Source of the DNA: Atlanticothrix silvestris CENA357
GTDB lineage: Bacteria; Cyanobacteriota; Cyanobacteriia; Cyanobacteriales; Nostocaceae
Assembly: GCF_016056295.1 (NCBI RefSeq)
Contig: NZ_JAECZB010000001.1
Location: 49,046 to 113,045 of the forward strand
Reading direction: 5' to 3'
DNA: 64,000 nt
Shown: positions 61,530 through 64,000 of the stretch, piece by piece
Layout: each line of letters begins with the position of its first letter
How positions within the stretch are numbered: position 1 is the stretch's first letter
Notes under the pieces: model-generated
Database searches by the model: none
Seen by the model: only the letters and a program-made list of their open reading frames with translations
Told to the model about the DNA's origin: nothing
Program-made: the position numbers and the translations under genes

Positions 61530-63152
61530 ATGAGCATTGGATCTCAAGCAGACCGAGTTATCATTTTTGATACAACACTACGAGATGGTGAACAGTCACC
61601 AGGGGGAACCCTAAATGTAGAAGAGAAGCTAGCGATCGCTCATCAACTGGCTCCTTTAGGTGTTGATATAATTGAAGCCGGATTTGCCGTTGCCAGTCCA
61701 GGAGATTTTGCAGCTGTTAAAATCATTGCTGAACAAGTGGGAACACCTGAGGGCCCCATTATTTGCAGTTTGGCCAGAGCCATTCGCCAAGATATTCAAG
61801 CAGCCGCCGAAGCCTTAAAACCTGCGGCTCGTTCTAGAATCCACACGATGATTTCAACTTCAGATATTCACCTCAAATATCAGTTGAAAAAGTCTCAAAG
61901 CGAAGTCTTAGCGATCGCAGCAGAAATGATTGCTTATGCCAAGTCGTTTGTAGATGATGTAGAATTTTCACCGATGGATGCCAGTCGGACTGAGCCGGAG
62001 TTTCTTTATCAAGTTTTAGAAACAGCGATCGCGGCTGGTGCAACCACAATCAATATTCCCGATACCGTTGGCTACTGCACACCCAAAGAAATGGGCAATC
62101 TGATTCAAGGAATTCGAGAACATGTCCCCAATATTGATCAAGTGATTCTTTCTGTTCACACCCAAAATGATTTGGGTTTGGCAACAGCCAATGCTTTGGC
62201 AGCAATTGAATATGGTGTACGTCAGGTAGAATGTACGATTAATGGCATTGGGGAACGTGCAGGGAATGCAGCACTAGAAGAGATTGTAATGGCTTTGCAG
62301 GTGCGTAAACCCTTCTTTAATCCTTACTTTGGTCGTCCAGTGGAATCAGATGCACCCTTAACTAATATCAAAACCCAAGAGATTTATAAAACCTCATCTT
62401 TGGTTTCCCAATTAACAGGAATGCTGATTCAGCCAAATAAGGCAATTGTAGGAGCAAACGCTTTCGCCCACGAGTCTGGTATTCATCAAGATGGTATTAT
62501 TAAGCACCGCCAAACCTACGAAATTATGGAAGCCACTGCGATCGGTTTACCAGAAAATCGCATTGTTTTGGGCAAGCACTCTGGACGTAACGCCTTCCGC
62601 ACCAGACTCAAAGAATTGGGATTTGAACTGAACGAGACAGATTTGAATAAAGCCTTCAATCGTTTCAAAGAAGTCGCCGACAAGAAAAAGGAAATGTCAG
62701 ATTGGGATTTAGAGGCGATCGTGCGAGATGAAACCCAGATTCAAATAGAAAGCGGCTTTCAACTTGAACACATTCAAGTGATCTGCGGCGACTGCACTTG
62801 CCCAACCGCAACCATTACAATTGTTACGCCAGATGGCAAAATCTTGACAGATGCAACAGTAGGCACTGGGCCAGTCGATGCAGTGTATCAAACAATCAAT
62901 CGGCTAGCACAGATTCCTAATCAATTAATCGAGTTTTCTGTGCAATCGGTAACTGGAGGTATTGATGCATTAGGAACTGTCACAGTTCGTATAGGGCATC
63001 AAGAAGGGATATTTTCTGGGCAAGCATCTGATACTGATATTGTGGTGGCAGCAGCTTATGCTTACATTAATGCTCTCAATCGCCTCTATCGTTATTTGCA
63101 AACGCCAAGCCAAACACCAGTCTCAAATACTCATTTCAGCCAAAAAGCCTGA
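61530..63152 (+). CDS. leuA: 2-isopropylmalate synthase
   Basis: First committed enzyme of leucine synthesis, joining acetyl-CoA and 2-ketoisovalerate. From the ATG at 61530 (GGGAG at 61519-61523) it has 540 residues, the normal length. The catalytic start is [14 protein letters not shown]. The metal-binding HTQND block is [16 protein letters not shown], and GAGERAGN-like [14 protein letters not shown] follows. [12 protein letters not shown] lies at the domain junction. The C-terminal LeuA allosteric domain ends with [20 protein letters not shown]. The divergent GntR gene shares its upstream region. Confidence 0.96.
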   Translation: MSIGSQADRVIIFDTTLRDGEQSPGGTLNVEEKLAIAHQLAPLGVDIIEAGFAVASPGDFAAVKIIAEQVGTPEGPIICSLARAIRQDIQAAAEALKPAARSRIHTMISTSDIHLKYQLKKSQSEVLAIAAEMIAYAKSFVDDVEFSPMDASRTEPEFLYQVLETAIAAGATTINIPDTVGYCTPKEMGNLIQGIREHVPNIDQVILSVHTQNDLGLATANALAAIEYGVRQVECTINGIGERAGNAALEEIVMALQVRKPFFNPYFGRPVESDAPLTNIKTQEIYKTSSLVSQLTGMLIQPNKAIVGANAFAHESGIHQDGIIKHRQTYEIMEATAIGLPENRIVLGKHSGRNAFRTRLKELGFELNETDLNKAFNRFKEVADKKKEMSDWDLEAIVRDETQIQIESGFQLEHIQVICGDCTCPTATITIVTPDGKILTDATVGTGPVDAVYQTINRLAQIPNQLIEFSVQSVTGGIDALGTVTVRIGHQEGIFSGQASDTDIVVAAAYAYINALNRLYRYLQTPSQTPVSNTHFSQKA

Positions 63153-63157
63153 TGTAG

Positions 63158-63177
63158 AGACGCGATTTATCGCGTCT
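63158..63177. repeat. Palindromic repeat just after leuA
   Basis: AGACGCGAT-TT-ATCGCGTCT, a perfect 9-bp stem six bases past the leuA stop. The same GTAGAGACGCGATTTATCGC type is a widespread dispersed repeat in Nostocales genomes, so it may be a repeat unit that also serves as terminator. Confidence 0.55.
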
Positions 63178-63305
63178 GATAAAGACCAATTATTGCTGGC
63201 GCTTGCGCTTATGGGACTGCCAAAGTTTATCGCCAGCCCAAATTAAGATTCCTATAGCGAAGCCAAAAAGTAAACTGTAAGCGATCGCTGCGGTAAAGCG
63301 ATTTG

Positions 63306-64000
63306 TCACTGGAGTGTGCAACACTTTGAGAATGGGGTCATATTGATTTTGGGGTGATTTTGAGTCCAATCGATTAAATCGGGTTGGGTGGCGTTGCGTA
63401 ACCACTGCTGGGCTTGACAAAGTGCTTGGGCAATGGGTAAAGAATACAGATTGTCATAAAATCGAATCATTAATAAGGCGGTAGCAAAGTCATCCACCGA
63501 CCACAGACTACTGACTACGCTAGAACTGCCGGCTTTAAGAAAGCCACTTGATAAACCAATATATTCATCGCTGCTACTTTTGGGGTTAGTGAGTCCGGTT
63601 TCGCTGCAACTTCTAGGTTAAGCTTTTGTTCGACGATTATTTGTTGTAACTGCTGTAGTTCTGGTGAACCTTGATTCGCCAACAGTTCTATTAAGTTACG
63701 CGTCTTGCTACGTTCAATGTATTCAACTGCTTGGTCGTAATATTCTAATTCCAGACAAACTTCTACCATGCGGCGATAAAGCGCATTCCATTCTTCCGCA
63801 AGTTTTTGCTTGATTTCATCGCCAGAGAAAATTTCACCCCGCAGAAATTCTACAGTGTCAATGGCAGATTTAGAAATGTTGTAAGCATCTGCAAACCTTT
63901 CTGCATCTATGTAAGCTAACCCCAAGTTAAAAGCAGTTTCAGCATAATTTTGTGGCAAAGCCTGACTGGTGCGAACTAGCAAAGCATCTTCGTAGCATTT
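63306..64000 (-). pseudogene. Broken TPR/CHAT-domain gene (partial at window edge)
   Basis: The right part is a TPR-type sequence open from the edge (YAETAFNLGLAYIDAERFAD, RMVEVCLELEYYDQAVEYIE, SKTRNLIELLANQGSPELQQ). Near 63580 the frame changes. A second frame reads DEYIGLSSGFLKAGSSSVVS, SLWSVDDFATALLMIRFYDN, ARALCQ-type QALCQAQQWLRNAT, which is the end of a CHAT (caspase-like) domain. The middle of CHAT (about 200 residues, including the catalytic His-Cys) is missing between the two, so a deletion plus frameshift has occurred. A third frame at 63190-63420 continues with a membrane helix (FTAAIAYSLLFGFAIGILIW). The gene is probably inactive. Confidence 0.75.

Overview
The window reads as chromosomal DNA of a filamentous, probably heterocyst-forming cyanobacterium (Nostocales). 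HIP1 octamers (GCGATCGC) recur throughout. AT-rich intergenic stretches carry runs of 7-bp tandem repeats. Many genes are typical of the phylum: Gap2 GAPDH, IctB, SbtA/SbtB-like proteins, a cyanoexosortase, Uma2 nucleases, long-form ThiE and CHAT proteins. No rRNA operon or CRISPR array is present; one tRNA-Leu(UAG) is.

Layout. 1-3.2 kb: partial citrate synthase, SixA, and a decayed zone holding a nonsense-mutated PIN toxin beside its antitoxin and a small gene split by a 128-bp MITE with a perfect 10-bp target duplication. 3.2-11.3 kb: DHH phosphoesterase, HNH nuclease, alanine racemase, tRNA-Leu, an exported beta-helix/SPOR protein, thiE-thiS. 12.4-15.8 kb: an AAA/STAND-like ATPase and two tandem rhomboid proteases. 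15.8-22.8 kb: an exopolysaccharide/cyanoexosortase locus on the minus strand (Wzc-like, Wza-like, exosortase-associated protein, cyanoexosortase B, DegT aminotransferase). 23.6-44.1 kb: mostly housekeeping genes (pseudo-histidine kinase, ictB, smpB, a LuxR-type response regulator, ybaB, murB-murC, nadD, gap2, thiL, a cyclophilin, efp, accB, proS, a PlsC-like acyltransferase).

44.9-54.6 kb is the standout: about 9.6 kb of consecutive minus-strand genes that look like a divergent type IV secretion system. In transcription order they are VirB2-like pilin, VirB3-like, VirB4 ATPase, VirB5-like, VirB6-like, two VirB8-like paralogues, VirB10-like and a VirB9/TraK-like protein. No relaxase, VirD4 coupling ATPase or VirB11 is visible in the window. 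HIP1 sites inside the genes suggest long residence in a cyanobacterial chromosome. Short MITE-like elements with AGGACTTACGCA ends lie inside and just beyond the cluster.

55.7-64 kb: a nucleotidyltransferase, then an inorganic-carbon module (SbtA-family permease, SbtB/PII-like protein, Tat-exported beta-carbonic anhydrase), a PadR regulator with a His-rich N terminus facing a perfect 22-bp palindrome and followed by a 2Fe-2S protein, a Uma2 protein, and a GntR/FadR-type regulator divergent from leuA with two phased TTGTATACAA palindromes between them. The right edge holds a broken CHAT/TPR gene. All function calls come from reading motifs and context; no database search was run.
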